Shown here piece by piece: positions 1-8,057 of a stretch of 64,000 nucleotides of DNA. Below the pieces are notes generated by a model. The model was not told the DNA's origin, did no database searches, and saw nothing but the letters and a program-made list of their open reading frames with translations. How positions within the stretch are numbered: position 1 is the first letter of the stretch; each line of letters begins with the position of its first letter. The DNA comes from Palsa-504 sp963790065 (GTDB lineage: Bacteria; Actinomycetota; Actinomycetes; Streptosporangiales; Streptosporangiaceae). The stretch covers positions 992,001 through 1,056,000 of the forward strand of contig CAWBNK010000006.1 in NCBI GenBank assembly GCA_963790065.1. The letters are read 5' to 3'. Both the position numbers and the translations under genes were made by a program.

Positions 1-88
1 CGCCGGGGGCGACGGTGAACGTCATCCCGTCCAGGGCCTGCGTCGGCCCGAAGCGCTTGCGCAGGCCGGTGACCTCGATCGTCGTCAT
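1..88 (-). CDS. ABC transporter ATP-binding protein, N-terminal end only
   Basis: The reverse strand from an ATG at 88 reads MTTIEVTGLRKRFG and continues through a QALDG motif off the left edge. This is the usual opening of ABC transporter nucleotide-binding subunits: a first beta strand, an aromatic A-loop region, then the strand leading to Walker A. Only about 29 residues are inside the window, so substrate and transporter class cannot be told. The phrase ALDGMTFTV fits the drug/lipid exporter type of ATPase, but that is inference. Confidence 0.75.
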   Translation of the reverse strand, partial: MTTIEVTGLRKRFGPTQALDGMTFTVAPG

Positions 89-153
89 GACCGGTGTTGT
101 ATGACACCGCGGGTGTCAGCACGGTGTCGGAGGCCGACACTTCCGGCGGCCCC

Positions 154-1020
154 TCACAGCACGGCCAGGTCCATCCGGGCCAGGTGGTCCGGGTCGGAGA
201 TGATCTCGATCTGGGTGATCTTGTCGTCCGGGATGGTGAACACCAGGACCAGTGCGAGCCGGCCCTGTGGCGCCATGACGATCCCCGGGCTGCCGTCGAT
301 CAGGGCGATGCCCGAGTAGCGCGCCCGCCTGGAGGCCAGGACCGCGCCGCGGCCTACGGTCGCCGCGCCGACCAGCGTGTCGGTCATGCCCGGCGGCACC
401 GACGCCGCGTCCGCGTGCAGCACCACGTCGGGGTCGAGCACGGCCAGCAGCGCCTCCAGGTCACCGCCGCGGGAGGCAGCCAGGAACGCGGCCGCGACCT
501 CCCGCGCCGCCTTCCGCCGCCCGTCGGGCAGCGGGGGAGTGCCCTGGACCCGGCGGCGGGCCCGGCTGGCCAGCTGGCGGGCCGCGGTCGGCGAGCGTCC
601 CGTGACCGTCCCGATCTCGTCGAACGGCAGCCCGAACATGTCGTGCAGCACGAACGCGACCCGTTCGGCGGGGGCCAGCGTGTCCAGCACGACCAGCAGC
701 GCGTAGCCCACCGAGTCGGCCAGCTCCGCCTCCTGCTCGGGCCCGGCTGTCGTGTCCGCGGCCGCCTGGCCCGGATCCAGCGGCTCCTCGCGCCGGGACT
801 TGCGGGCGCGCAGCATGTCCAGGCAGATCCGGGCCGCCACGGTGGTGAGCCAGCCGTCCAGGTTGGCCACGTCCTTGGTGTAGCCGGCCGCGGCGCGGAT
901 CCAGGCTTCCTGGACCGCGTCCTCGGCCTCGGCCAGCGAGCCGAGCATCCGGTAGGCCACCGCCCGCAGGCGGGGGCGGCTGGCCTCGAACCTGGCGGCC
1001 AGCCAGTCGTCGTCAGTCAT
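154..1020 (-). CDS. ECF41-type RNA polymerase sigma factor with C-terminal SnoaL-like domain
   Basis: A 288-residue extracytoplasmic-function sigma factor. Region 2 lies at about residues 10-80 (EDAVQEAWIRA; GWLTTVAARICLDMLR). Region 4 lies at about 115-165 (FVLHDMFGLPFDEIG, then RSPTAARQLASRARRR). The last 110 or so residues form a SnoaL/NTF2-like extension, the mark of the ECF41 (SigJ-like) group, in which this domain rather than a separate anti-sigma factor modulates activity. Family members commonly sit beside a carboxymuconolactone decarboxylase, oxidoreductase or epimerase. An NAD-dependent epimerase lies 2 kb away at 3023, but on the other strand and with a two-component pair in between, so a functional link is only suggestive. 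The ATG start is followed directly by a typical N-terminus. Confidence 0.9.
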   Translation of the reverse strand: MTDDDWLAARFEASRPRLRAVAYRMLGSLAEAEDAVQEAWIRAAAGYTKDVANLDGWLTTVAARICLDMLRARKSRREEPLDPGQAAADTTAGPEQEAELADSVGYALLVVLDTLAPAERVAFVLHDMFGLPFDEIGTVTGRSPTAARQLASRARRRVQGTPPLPDGRRKAAREVAAAFLAASRGGDLEALLAVLDPDVVLHADAASVPPGMTDTLVGAATVGRGAVLASRRARYSGIALIDGSPGIVMAPQGRLALVLVFTIPDDKITQIEIISDPDHLARMDLAVL

Positions 1021-1205
1021 CGGTCCCCATCATCTCTCGAGTTCCCTCACCTCCCTGACGGATCGCGCCGCGCCGGTGTGACCGGCGGGACCGTGGCCGC
1101 CGGCCACGTGGCGTGTCAGCATGGCAGCAGCGGCCGACACCGGACTGACACCTGCGTCCTGGCATCGTGGCACCAGGCTCACGTTCGGGAAGGGACTGAC
1201 CGGGG

Positions 1206-1868
1206 ATGAGAGTGCTGGTCGTAGAGGATTTCGAGGTGCTGGCCAGGAGCATAGGGACCGGGCTGCGCCGCGAGGGCATGGCCGTCGACGTCGCGCTGGA
1301 CGGGGATGACGCGCTCGAGCACCTGGCCGTCACCCGCTACGACGTCGTGGTGCTGGACCGGGACCTGCCCGGGACCCACGGCGACGAGGTCTGCCGCCGG
1401 CTGGTAGCCGGGGGATCGGGGAGCCGGGTGCTGATGCTGACCGCGGCCAGCACGGTCAAGGAGCGGGTGGACGGCCTGGGCCTGGGCGCCGACGACTACC
1501 TGCCCAAGCCGTTCGACTTCGCCGAGCTGGTGGCGCGGGTCCGGGCCCTGGCCCGGCGCTCCGCCGCCGCCCTGCCACCCACGCTGGAGGCCGCCGACCT
1601 GACCCTGGATCCCAGCCGCCTGGTCGCGTTCCGCGGCGGACGGCGGCTCGAGCTGAGCCGGAAGGAGTTCGCGGTTCTTGAGTGCCTGCTGGCCGTGCCG
1701 GGCCGGGTGGTCTCCGCCGAGGAACTCCTCGAGCGGGCCTGGGACGAGGCGGCCGACCCCTTCACCACCGCGGTCAAGACGACCATCCGCCGGCTGCGGG
1801 CCAAGCTCGGCGATCCGCCGGTCATCCACACCGTCCGCGAGGGCGGCTACCGGATCGGAGCAGCGTGA
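1206..1868 (+). CDS. OmpR/PhoB-family response regulator
   Basis: A 220-residue two-component response regulator. The receiver domain (about 1-115) shows the acidic pair VVEDFE, the phosphoacceptor Asp in DVVVLDRDLPG, the Thr in LMLTAAS and the Lys in YLPKPFDF. The C-terminal winged helix (about 125-218) carries LSRKEFAVLECLL and TAVKTTIRRLRAKLG, ending in the wing hairpin VREGGYRIG. The stop codon TGA overlaps the ATG of the histidine kinase that follows, so the two are translationally coupled and form a cognate pair. The stimulus cannot be read from sequence. Confidence 0.95.
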   Translation: MRVLVVEDFEVLARSIGTGLRREGMAVDVALDGDDALEHLAVTRYDVVVLDRDLPGTHGDEVCRRLVAGGSGSRVLMLTAASTVKERVDGLGLGADDYLPKPFDFAELVARVRALARRSAAALPPTLEAADLTLDPSRLVAFRGGRRLELSRKEFAVLECLLAVPGRVVSAEELLERAWDEAADPFTTAVKTTIRRLRAKLGDPPVIHTVREGGYRIGAA

Positions 1869-2947
1869 TGTCCCTGCGGCGCCGGCTCCGCTTCCCCCGG
1901 GGCACCCTGCGCATCCAGCTCGCCCTGCTCTACGCCGGGTTCTTCGCCGCCTGCGGCGTAGTGCTCCTGGTCCCGGTGCTCACGATCAGATCCTCGCTGC
2001 CCGATACCGTGACCCCGGCGATCCTGGCCCAGAACAACGCCGATGTCCGGGACCAGATCATCAGAGCGGGCGCCATCCTGGTGGCCCTGTCGGCGCTGTC
2101 CCTCGGGGCGGGCTGGCTGATCGCGGGCCGGTTCCTGCGCCCGCTGCGCACGATCACCGCCACCGCCAGGAACATCTCGGCCAGCAACCTGAGCCGCCGG
2201 GTGGCCCTGGGCCGCCGTGACGACGAGTTCGCCGAACTCGGCGCCACCCTGGACAGCCTGTTCGCCCGGCTGGAGGCGTCATTCGAGTCGCAGCGGCGTT
2301 TCGTGGCCAACGCCTCCCATGAGCTGCGCACCCCTCTAGCCGCCGAACGGACCCTGCTGCAGGTGGCGCTGGCCGATCCCGGTGCCACCGCCGAGACGTT
2401 GCGCTCGGCCTGCCGGGACGCCTTGAGCATGGGCGACCAGCAGGAACGCCTGATCGAGGCGCTGCTGACCCTGGCCAGCGGCGAGCGCGGCGTGGAGCAG
2501 TGGGAGCCATTCGATCTGGCCGAGCTGGCCGGCCAGGTCGCCGAGCAGCGCCACGCCGAGGCCGGGCGCCGGGAGGTCCGTCTCGAGACCGTGCTGTCCG
2601 CGGCGCCCGCCACGGGCGACCCGAGCCTGATCGAATCCCTGGTGGCCAACCTGGTCGACAACGCGCTGCGCCACAACGGGCCGGGCGGCTGGGCCGAGGT
2701 GTCGACCTCCATGACGGCCGGGCAGGCCCGGATCCGGGTCTGCAACAGCGGTCCCGTGATCCCGCCCGGCGAGGTGGACCGGCTGTTCCAGCCGTTCCAG
2801 CGGCTCGGCCGGGAGCGGACCGGGTCAGTCGGCGGGCACGGGCTCGGCCTGGCCATCGTCCGGGCCATCGCCGACGCTCACGGCGCCATCCTGGTCGCGG
2901 CGGCCCGCCCGGAAGGCGGTCTCGACATCGAGGTGAGCCTTCCCTAG
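1868..2947 (+). CDS. Sensor histidine kinase, partner of the preceding response regulator
   Basis: A 359-residue membrane histidine kinase. The ATG at 1868 overlaps the regulator stop (ATGA); a GTG one codon earlier is an alternative. Two membrane helices (about residues 15-38 and 70-92) flank a short extracytoplasmic loop. A HAMP linker follows (FLRPLRTITATARNISAS), then the dimerisation box with the phospho-His (ANASHELRTPLAAE), the N box (LVDNALRHN) and the glycine-rich ATP lid (GGHGLGLAIVRAI). The very short periplasmic loop suggests sensing of membrane or envelope state rather than a large ligand; that is inference. It stops 75 bp before the epimerase gene. Confidence 0.93.
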   Translation: MSLRRRLRFPRGTLRIQLALLYAGFFAACGVVLLVPVLTIRSSLPDTVTPAILAQNNADVRDQIIRAGAILVALSALSLGAGWLIAGRFLRPLRTITATARNISASNLSRRVALGRRDDEFAELGATLDSLFARLEASFESQRRFVANASHELRTPLAAERTLLQVALADPGATAETLRSACRDALSMGDQQERLIEALLTLASGERGVEQWEPFDLAELAGQVAEQRHAEAGRREVRLETVLSAAPATGDPSLIESLVANLVDNALRHNGPGGWAEVSTSMTAGQARIRVCNSGPVIPPGEVDRLFQPFQRLGRERTGSVGGHGLGLAIVRAIADAHGAILVAAARPEGGLDIEVSLP

Positions 2948-3022
2948 CGGCGCGCTGTCACATACCCACGCCGCGATCCGTCAGGTCGTTCGACACGTCC
3001 GCCGGATACGAAAGGGGACACC

Positions 3023-3976
3023 ATGCGAGTCTTCGTCGCCGGGGCGAGCGGTGCGATCGGCACCCGGCTCGTTCCGCAGCTCATCGATCAGGGCCACGAG
3101 GTGACCGGCACGTTCCGGTCGCCGGGACACGACCAGCGGGTGCGGGCGCTGGGCGCGGAGCCGGTCGCGCTCGACCTGCTCGACCCGGCCGCGGTACGCC
3201 GGGCCGTCCTGGCGGCCAGGCCCGACGCGATCATCCATCAGGCGACCGCGCTGGCCGACGTGCGCTTCGGCCGGAGCCTGGACCGCAGCTTCGGGCCGAC
3301 TAACCGGCTGCGGACTGAGGGTACCGACGCGCTGCTGGCCGCCGCGCGGGAGGCGGGCGTGGCCCGGTTCGTCGCCCAGAGCTTCGCCAGCTACCGCTAT
3401 GCGCGGGAGGGCGGGCCGGTCAAGACCGAGGCCGACCGGCTCGACCCCGACCCGCCCGCCATGGCGGCCGAGACCAACGCCGCCATGCGTCACCTGGACG
3501 AGGCCGTCACCGCCGCCGGCGGGATCGCGCTGCGTTACGGCGGCTTCTACGGCGCCGACAATGACGGGCTGGTCAGCCCGGTGCGCAAGCGGCAGTTCCC
3601 GATCATCGGCGCGGGCGGCGGCATCTCCTCCTTCATCCACCTGGACGACGCCGCCGCGGCCACTGTTCTCGCGCTGGAGCACGATGGCGCCGGCCTGTAC
3701 AACATCGTCGACGACGAGCCCGCCCCGATGAGCGAGTGGCTGCCCGCGCTGGCCGCCGCGCTCGGCGCCAAGCCGCCCCGCCGCGTCCCGCTGTGGCTCG
3801 CGCGGCTGGTCGCGGGGAAGGGCATGGTGATGATGGCCGTCGGGTCCCGCGGCGCCTCGAACCAGAAGGCCAAGCGTGAGCTGGGCTGGACGCCGCGCTA
3901 TCCCAGCTGGCGGCAGGGGTTCCCGGCCGCCTACGCGACCCGGGCCCAGGAGCGAACTCCCGTCGACCGCGGTTAG
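3023..3976 (+). CDS. NAD-dependent epimerase/dehydratase (extended SDR family)
   Basis: A 317-residue Rossmann-fold protein. It begins MRVFVAGASGAIGTRLVPQL, a GxSGxxGxxL form of the NAD-binding loop. DLLDPAAV and the YRYAREGG region occupy the positions of the usual acidic and catalytic segments. It resembles actinobacterial sugar epimerase or NmrA-like reductases; the substrate is unknown. A good ribosome site (GAAAGGGG) precedes the ATG. The stop at 3976 is one base from the end of the convergent coiled-coil gene. Such epimerases are among the usual partners of ECF41 sigma factors, which may tie it to the gene at 154-1020. Confidence 0.85.
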   Translation: MRVFVAGASGAIGTRLVPQLIDQGHEVTGTFRSPGHDQRVRALGAEPVALDLLDPAAVRRAVLAARPDAIIHQATALADVRFGRSLDRSFGPTNRLRTEGTDALLAAAREAGVARFVAQSFASYRYAREGGPVKTEADRLDPDPPAMAAETNAAMRHLDEAVTAAGGIALRYGGFYGADNDGLVSPVRKRQFPIIGAGGGISSFIHLDDAAAATVLALEHDGAGLYNIVDDEPAPMSEWLPALAAALGAKPPRRVPLWLARLVAGKGMVMMAVGSRGASNQKAKRELGWTPRYPSWRQGFPAAYATRAQERTPVDRG

Positions 3977-3977
3977 G

Positions 3978-4289
3978 TCAGAACTTGATCTTGTGCTGCT
4001 CCCGCTTCTTCCGCAGCCGCTCCGCCTCGCGCGCTTGTTTCTTGCGTAGCAGTTCTGCGTCGCGTTTCTGCTTCTTGAGGGCCAGATCCTGCTTCTTGCG
4101 CAGGTCATCAGCGGTGCGCTGGTACTTCTTGCCGATCGTTTGGAGGGCAGTCCTGTGCTTCTTGTCCAGATCCCGGGACAGAGCCGCCTGCTCCTTGCCC
4201 AGTTGGCGTTTTTTGGCCCGGAGCTGTTTCTCGAGCTCACGGATTTCGCGAGCCTGCTTCAGCTTTAGCTGACGTTCTGCAGAGACCAT
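3978..4289 (-). CDS. Lys/Arg-rich coiled-coil protein of unknown function
   Basis: About 103 residues from MVSAERQLKLKQAREIRELE to the stop. Almost the whole chain is predicted to be a single charged helix with heptads (REIRELEKQLRAKKRQLGKE; LRKKQAREAERLRKKR). It is extremely rich in K, R, E and Q, with a basic tail ending HKIKF. An upstream in-frame ATG at 4328 would add 13 residues without this character, so I prefer 4289. I know of no assigned function. A nucleoid- or RNA-associated helix is possible from the charge alone. It is convergent with the epimerase gene with a one-base gap. Confidence 0.65.
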   Translation of the reverse strand: MVSAERQLKLKQAREIRELEKQLRAKKRQLGKEQAALSRDLDKKHRTALQTIGKKYQRTADDLRKKQDLALKKQKRDAELLRKKQAREAERLRKKREQHKIKF

Positions 4290-4468
4290 GGCGCCCACCC
4301 CCAAGGTGAATGCGGTCGTGCCCCCCATATAGCGACACGGTTACGTCCGCACCAGATCAGATGATTTATCCCTGTAGGCAGGTTCCGTAAACCCTGCGCC
4401 GAAACCCTGTGCCGCGGCCCGTCCGCGGGCTCAGGGAAATGTCGTGCCCGGCCGGTAACGTGCTGGGC

Positions 4469-4846
4469 ATGACTGACGCGCATGAAGTGGTCGCCGCCTA
4501 CTGGGCCGCGGCCGAGGCCCGGGACTGGGAGGCGTTCGGCGCGCTGCTCGCCGACGACGTGCTCTACCGCGGCCCGCAGACCAGGGAGCAGGTCCGCGGC
4601 CGGGAAGCCTACCTCCGGTTCAACGCGGAGGGCTTCGCCTACGACTGGCACCTCACCGTGCAGCGGATCGTCGGCGAAGGCCAGCACGCGGCCAGCTGGA
4701 CCGAGTTCACCGGCCCGGAAGGAACACAGCCTGGCCTGTGCTTTTTCGAGCTGGCCGGCGACGGCCGGATCGCCCGGATCACCGACTTCTGGCCCGACCC
4801 GTACGACCTTCCCGCCAGCCGTGCTCACCTGGTCGAGCGCTACTAA
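4469..4846 (+). CDS. SnoaL-like / NTF2-fold small protein
   Basis: 125 residues starting MTDAHEVVAAYWAAAEARDW, the typical first helix of the SnoaL/NTF2 cone fold. A central DDVLYRGPQTREQVRGREAY and the closing strand FELAGDGRIARITDFWPDPY follow. Proteins of this size may be polyketide cyclase-like enzymes, isomerases or ligand-binding domains; nothing here fixes the substrate. An upstream in-frame ATG exists at 4409, but the homologous region starts at 4469. The methyltransferase-like gene begins 14 bases after the stop, so the two probably share a transcript. Confidence 0.75.
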   Translation: MTDAHEVVAAYWAAAEARDWEAFGALLADDVLYRGPQTREQVRGREAYLRFNAEGFAYDWHLTVQRIVGEGQHAASWTEFTGPEGTQPGLCFFELAGDGRIARITDFWPDPYDLPASRAHLVERY

Positions 4847-4859
4847 CCGGCGTGGTGAG

Positions 4860-5537
4860 GTGGCGGGATCAGAGCGGCTGAGCCACGATGGCCGGGTGAG
4901 GGACTGGGTAGCCTGGCACGCGGCCTACGACGATCCGGCTTCGCCGCTGAGCGCGCGGCTGAGATGCGTCCGGTCGCACCTTTCCGACGCCATCGACCAG
5001 GCGCCGCCGGGCCCGGTGCGGCTGGTCAGCCTGTGCGCGGGCCAGGGGCATGACGTCATCGGAGTGCTGCCGGGTCATCCCCGGCGCGAGGATGTCCGCG
5101 CCGTGCTGGTCGAATCCGACGAGCATAACGCCGGCCTGGCCCGCCGGGCGGCCGCCGGGCACGGCCTGGCCCGGGTTGAGGTCCGCCAGGCCGACGCGAG
5201 CCTGGTGACCGGCTTCGCCGACGCGCTGCCCGCCGACGTGCTGCTGCTGTGCGGCATCTTCGGCAACGTGAGCGATCACGACATCCGGCGCACCGTCCAG
5301 GCCGCGCCCGCTCTGTGCCGTGCGGGCGCGACCGTGATCTGGACCAGGCACCGGCGCCCGCCCGACCTGACGCCGCAGATACGGCAGTGGTTCGCCAGCG
5401 GCGGCTTTGCCGAGATCGCCTTCGACGCGGTAGAGACCAGCACCCTGATCGGAGTGGGGGTCGGCCGGCTCGGCCGTGCTCCGGCAGGCGGGCTGCCCCG
5501 CGGTCGGCTCTTCACCTTCGGCAGTGCGCGATCATGA
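4860..5537 (+). CDS. SAM-dependent methyltransferase-like protein
   Basis: About 225 residues in a Rossmann-like fold. VRLVSLCAGQGHDVIGVL is the glycine motif I, followed by AVLVESDEHNAGLARRAA (acidic end of strand 2) and a DVLLLCGIFGNVSDHDIRR segment in the motif IV position. It lacks a clear substrate-specific motif. The start is uncertain: GTG at 4860 follows a GGTGAG purine stretch, while GTG at 4896 gives MRDWVAWHAAYDDP, which is where the conserved part begins. The upstream part of this open frame overlaps the SnoaL-like gene and is not used. Confidence 0.72.
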   Translation: MAGSERLSHDGRVRDWVAWHAAYDDPASPLSARLRCVRSHLSDAIDQAPPGPVRLVSLCAGQGHDVIGVLPGHPRREDVRAVLVESDEHNAGLARRAAAGHGLARVEVRQADASLVTGFADALPADVLLLCGIFGNVSDHDIRRTVQAAPALCRAGATVIWTRHRRPPDLTPQIRQWFASGGFAEIAFDAVETSTLIGVGVGRLGRAPAGGLPRGRLFTFGSARS

Positions 5538-5584
5538 GCCGCAGCACCATGGCCGCCGTCGTACCTCCCGTCTAGACTGCGCGC

Positions 5585-6334
5585 GTGAAGCACGCGATCG
5601 ATGTGGCACCGTTTGGCGAGCTGGCCGATCCGCGAGTCCTGGCCGAGCTCGCGATCGCTGCGGAGGAACGTGGCTGGGACGGATTCTTCGTCTGGGATCA
5701 CGTGGTGTACCGCGCGCCGGTCCGGGCCGTGGCCGATCCGTGGGTGGCACTCGCGGCGGTGGCGTGCGCGACGAGCACGGTGCGGATCGGGCCGCTGATC
5801 ACGCCGCTATCGCGCTGGCGCGTGCACAAGGTGGCCCGGGAGACGGTCACCTTGGACCTGCTGAGCTCGGGCCGCCTCACCCTCGGGGTCGGGCTCGGCA
5901 GCGCACGCAACGGCGAGCTCGAACCGTTCGGGGAGGTCGCCGATCCACGCGAGCGGGCCCGCCTGCTCGATCAAGGTCTCAGCGATCTGGTCAGGTACTG
6001 GGCCGGGGAGTTCCAGCCGGTTCCGCTGCAGCAGCCGAGGATCCCCGTGTGGGTGGCGGCGGAGTGGCCGCACCGGCGGCCGGTGCGGCGGGCGCTGAGG
6101 TGGGAGGGCCTGTTCCCCATCGGCCTGCCCGGCCCCGCGGCGCTGGCCGAGCTGGTCGGCGAGGTCCGCGAGTCGCGGCCCGCCGGTGATCCGTTCGACG
6201 TGATCGTGGGCATTCCGCCAGGTGATGACCCGGAGCCCTGGGCGCGGGCCGGCGCGACCTGGACGGTCACTGATTTCGGCATGCAACCTACCCAGGCCCA
6301 GGTGCGTGCGGTAATCGACGCTGGCCCGGCCTGA
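5585..6334 (+). CDS. LLM-class flavin-dependent oxidoreductase (bacterial luciferase-like)
   Basis: 249 residues of the luciferase-like monooxygenase TIM barrel. The start is MKHAIDVAPFGELADPRVLA. GWDGFFVWDHVVYR is the typical strand/loop with the WDH motif, and TSTVRIGPLITPLSRWRVHKVARET is the cofactor-proximal part. VPLQQPRIPVWVAAEWPHR and a closing PGDDPEPW follow. In actinomycetes many of these enzymes use F420 rather than FMN; this cannot be decided here. It starts at a GTG. It is shorter than the 300-340 residues of many family members but looks complete at both ends. Confidence 0.85.
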   Translation: MKHAIDVAPFGELADPRVLAELAIAAEERGWDGFFVWDHVVYRAPVRAVADPWVALAAVACATSTVRIGPLITPLSRWRVHKVARETVTLDLLSSGRLTLGVGLGSARNGELEPFGEVADPRERARLLDQGLSDLVRYWAGEFQPVPLQQPRIPVWVAAEWPHRRPVRRALRWEGLFPIGLPGPAALAELVGEVRESRPAGDPFDVIVGIPPGDDPEPWARAGATWTVTDFGMQPTQAQVRAVIDAGPA

Positions 6335-6409
6335 CCGCTGGCGCTACCTCGCCAGCACGGGTGATCCACAGGACCGGAACCCGGCCCCTTATTACCAGGG
6401 CCGCCGCCG

Positions 6410-6445
6410 TTGACAGGTACTATCAAAGTGATATCATATTGATAG
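6410..6445 (+). promoter_or_regulatory. Promoter with overlapping 26-bp near-perfect palindrome (operator)
   Basis: TTGACA at 6410-6415 is followed after 16 bases by TATCAT (6432-6437), a good sigma-70-type promoter for the small gene at 6486. Centred between 6432 and 6433 is a palindrome spanning 6420-6445. Its left half is CTATCAAAGTGAT and the complement of its right half is CTATCAATATGAT, with 11 of 13 positions matching and TGATATCA at the core. It covers the spacer and the -10 box, so a bound dimer would block RNA polymerase. It is strikingly AT-rich for this genome. The regulator is not identified. Confidence 0.7.
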
Positions 6446-6485
6446 TGCTCGGGTAACCGGCACCACAGCCACAGGAGGCATCCCG

Positions 6486-6794
6486 ATGAACGCAGCCATG
6501 TTCGACTACACACCCTTCGCCAACGCCAGGAAAGGTCTGCGCGGGTGGTGGCTAACTCCGCCGCGACGCGGCATCTACCGCCTGATCGCGCCCTGGGAGT
6601 ACCGCCACCTCCGCGTCTTCGGGGGCGGGCGTATCGCCGGGGGCATCGTCGCGGCCGTTGCCAGCGTCATATGCCTCGGGTACGGCGTCTACGGATGGGC
6701 AGCCTTCTTCCTGGCTGTCGCGGCGCTGAACCTCGCGGGCGGCTCCTGGTTCCTCGCTATCGCCGGCCCCGTATCTGCCCGAACCCTGAAGTAG
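6486..6794 (+). CDS. Small membrane protein of unknown function
   Basis: 102 residues. An aromatic/basic N-terminal 40 residues (FDYTPFANARKGLRGWWL) is followed by two hydrophobic helices: GGIVAAVASVICLGYGVYGW at about 57-76, then AAFFLAVAALNLAGGSWFLA at about 77-96. A ribosome site ACAGGAGG sits seven bases before the ATG. It is the first gene behind the palindrome-covered promoter at 6410-6445, which suggests tight, signal-dependent expression. The next gene starts nine bases after its stop and may be co-transcribed. I do not recognise the family. Confidence 0.7.
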   Translation: MNAAMFDYTPFANARKGLRGWWLTPPRRGIYRLIAPWEYRHLRVFGGGRIAGGIVAAVASVICLGYGVYGWAAFFLAVAALNLAGGSWFLAIAGPVSARTLK

Positions 6795-6803
6795 CCTGGG
6801 CCG

Positions 6804-7541
6804 ATGTTCTCGCCTCAGGGCCCGTCCGTGCGCGAGCTGGCGGCGCAGGCGCTGTCCTCGGTCGAGGGCGGCTACGACCTGCTGGCCCCGAAGTTCGACC
6901 ACACGCCCTTCCGCACCCCCGATGCCGTGCTCGACGCGACCGCCGGCGCATTGCGCTCGCTCGGCCCGTTCGGCCGGGGACTGGACGTGTGCTGCGGCAC
7001 CGGCGCAGGCATCCGGGTCCTCAGATCCGCGTGCCAAGGACCGGTCCTGGGCGTCGACTTCAGCACGGGCATGCTCGCGCAGGCCCGCCATGCCTACCCG
7101 GACCCCACGTGGGTCCGGGCTGACGTCCGGGCCCTGCCCTTCGCTGGGGCCGTTGACCTGGCGGTCAGTTTCGGGGCGCTCGGCCACTTCCTGCCCGCCG
7201 AACGGCCCGCGCTGTTCGCCGGCGTGCACCGCGCGCTGCGCCCTGGCGGGATTTTCGCGTTCCCGATCGTCGCGCCGACGCCCATCGCCTCACGCTGGTA
7301 CTGGGCCCTGCTCGGGTTCGACCTGGCCATGCGGGTCCGCAATGCCGTGTGGCGGCCCCCGTTCGTCATGTACTACCGCACCTGCCCGCTGCACGCGGTC
7401 CGCGACGACCTGACCGCGTCCGGATTCACCGTGACGACCCTCCCCTTGACTGCTCTCGGCTGTCGCCAGGACGGCAGCCCATGGTGCCGGCTTGTCCTCG
7501 CGCGCCGGGCCGGCTCAGCCCTGACTGCCGCGGGCACCTGA
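6804..7541 (+). CDS. Class I SAM-dependent methyltransferase
   Basis: 245 residues. Motif I is GRGLDVCCGTGAGIRVL, the acidic residue after strand 2 is in GVDFSTGML, and motif II/III follows as VRADVRALPFAGAVDLAVSFGALGHFL. A C-terminal part (RSVTYYRTCP-like segment, then GFTVTTLPLTALG) closes the sheet. This is the UbiE/MenG-like small-molecule methyltransferase architecture; the acceptor is unknown. It follows the small membrane gene with a nine-base gap and shares its controlled promoter unless an internal start is used. Confidence 0.88.
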   Translation: MFSPQGPSVRELAAQALSSVEGGYDLLAPKFDHTPFRTPDAVLDATAGALRSLGPFGRGLDVCCGTGAGIRVLRSACQGPVLGVDFSTGMLAQARHAYPDPTWVRADVRALPFAGAVDLAVSFGALGHFLPAERPALFAGVHRALRPGGIFAFPIVAPTPIASRWYWALLGFDLAMRVRNAVWRPPFVMYYRTCPLHAVRDDLTASGFTVTTLPLTALGCRQDGSPWCRLVLARRAGSALTAAGT

Positions 7542-7551
7542 CCTACTGGGC

Positions 7552-7630
7552 GGATCCGCCCGTCCGGGCATCAACATCTTTATCTGCCGAACGGACCGTG
7601 GTGTTCCGCCCGGCCCATGTTCCGGCCGAG
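7552..7630. repeat. Interspersed repeat, copy A
   Basis: From GGATCCG at 7552 to CCGGCCGAG at 7630 this segment aligns with 20606-20686. Both contain CGGATCCG, a CCGT-CGG stretch, ATCAA, a CTTTA run, TGCCGAACGG, CCGTGGTG and TTCCGGCCGAG or its near match. A shorter third copy lies at 30086-30109 in front of vapB. It lies just past the methyltransferase stop. Function unknown; it may be a miniature mobile element or a duplicated toxin-antitoxin leader. Confidence 0.5.
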
Positions 7631-7636
7631 CGGCGT

Positions 7637-7665
7637 GGCCGGGGCGGTCGGTGTCCGCCCCGGCC
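7637..7665. terminator. Bidirectional hairpin between convergent genes
   Basis: GGCCGGGGCGG at 7637-7647 pairs perfectly with CCGCCCCGGCC at 7655-7665 over a seven-base loop. It lies between the plus-strand methyltransferase (stop 7541) and the minus-strand gene ending at 7682. There is no U-tract, as is common for actinomycete terminators. Confidence 0.65.
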
Positions 7666-7681
7666 CGGAACTCGGAGCGTC

Positions 7682-7963
7682 CTACGACCGGAGGTAGAAC
7701 TCGTCCGCGTCGTAGTCGGTCACCTCCATCATGTCGGGCGCCAGGCCGAACTCCTGGAACGCCGGGAACAGCTGCTCGGCCCCGTACCGGTCCGCGTGCG
7801 CCTTTGACTCCCACACGGCCACCACCTGCAGGCCGCGGGTGTCCGTGCCGGCCGCCCAGCTGATCAGGCCGTCGATGTCCTGGGGCGGGCTGGTCTTGGC
7901 GTTGACCTTATTGAAGTCGTCGACCGTGTGGCCGGGCGCGGCGGTGATGTGGACGTAGGTCAT
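7682..7963 (-). CDS. Small antibiotic-biosynthesis-monooxygenase-like (ABM fold) protein
   Basis: 93 residues. It begins MTYVHITAAPGHTVDDFNKV, followed by a central LQVVAVWESKAHADRYG and a closing DMMEVTDYDADEFYLRS. The pattern of strand, helix, strand-VWES-helix is that of dimeric alpha/beta barrel proteins of the ABM/YgiN type. The catalytic role is unknown and many members have none assigned. A purine-rich ribosome site (AGGCAGGAC) precedes the ATG. It runs toward the hairpin at 7637-7665. Confidence 0.65.
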   Translation of the reverse strand: MTYVHITAAPGHTVDDFNKVNAKTSPPQDIDGLISWAAGTDTRGLQVVAVWESKAHADRYGAEQLFPAFQEFGLAPDMMEVTDYDADEFYLRS

Positions 7964-8057
7964 GGTGTCCTGCCTTTCGGGTATGTGTCACCGGACAGGA
8001 CGGACGTTACGGGGCGGCCGCGGCCGCGCCATCGGCCGAAATACTCATGTCCGGTAC

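Noticed and set aside
94..1209. Plus-strand 371-codon frame opposite the sigma factor
   Set aside because: The minus strand has a complete ECF41 protein with all motifs; the plus frame has none.
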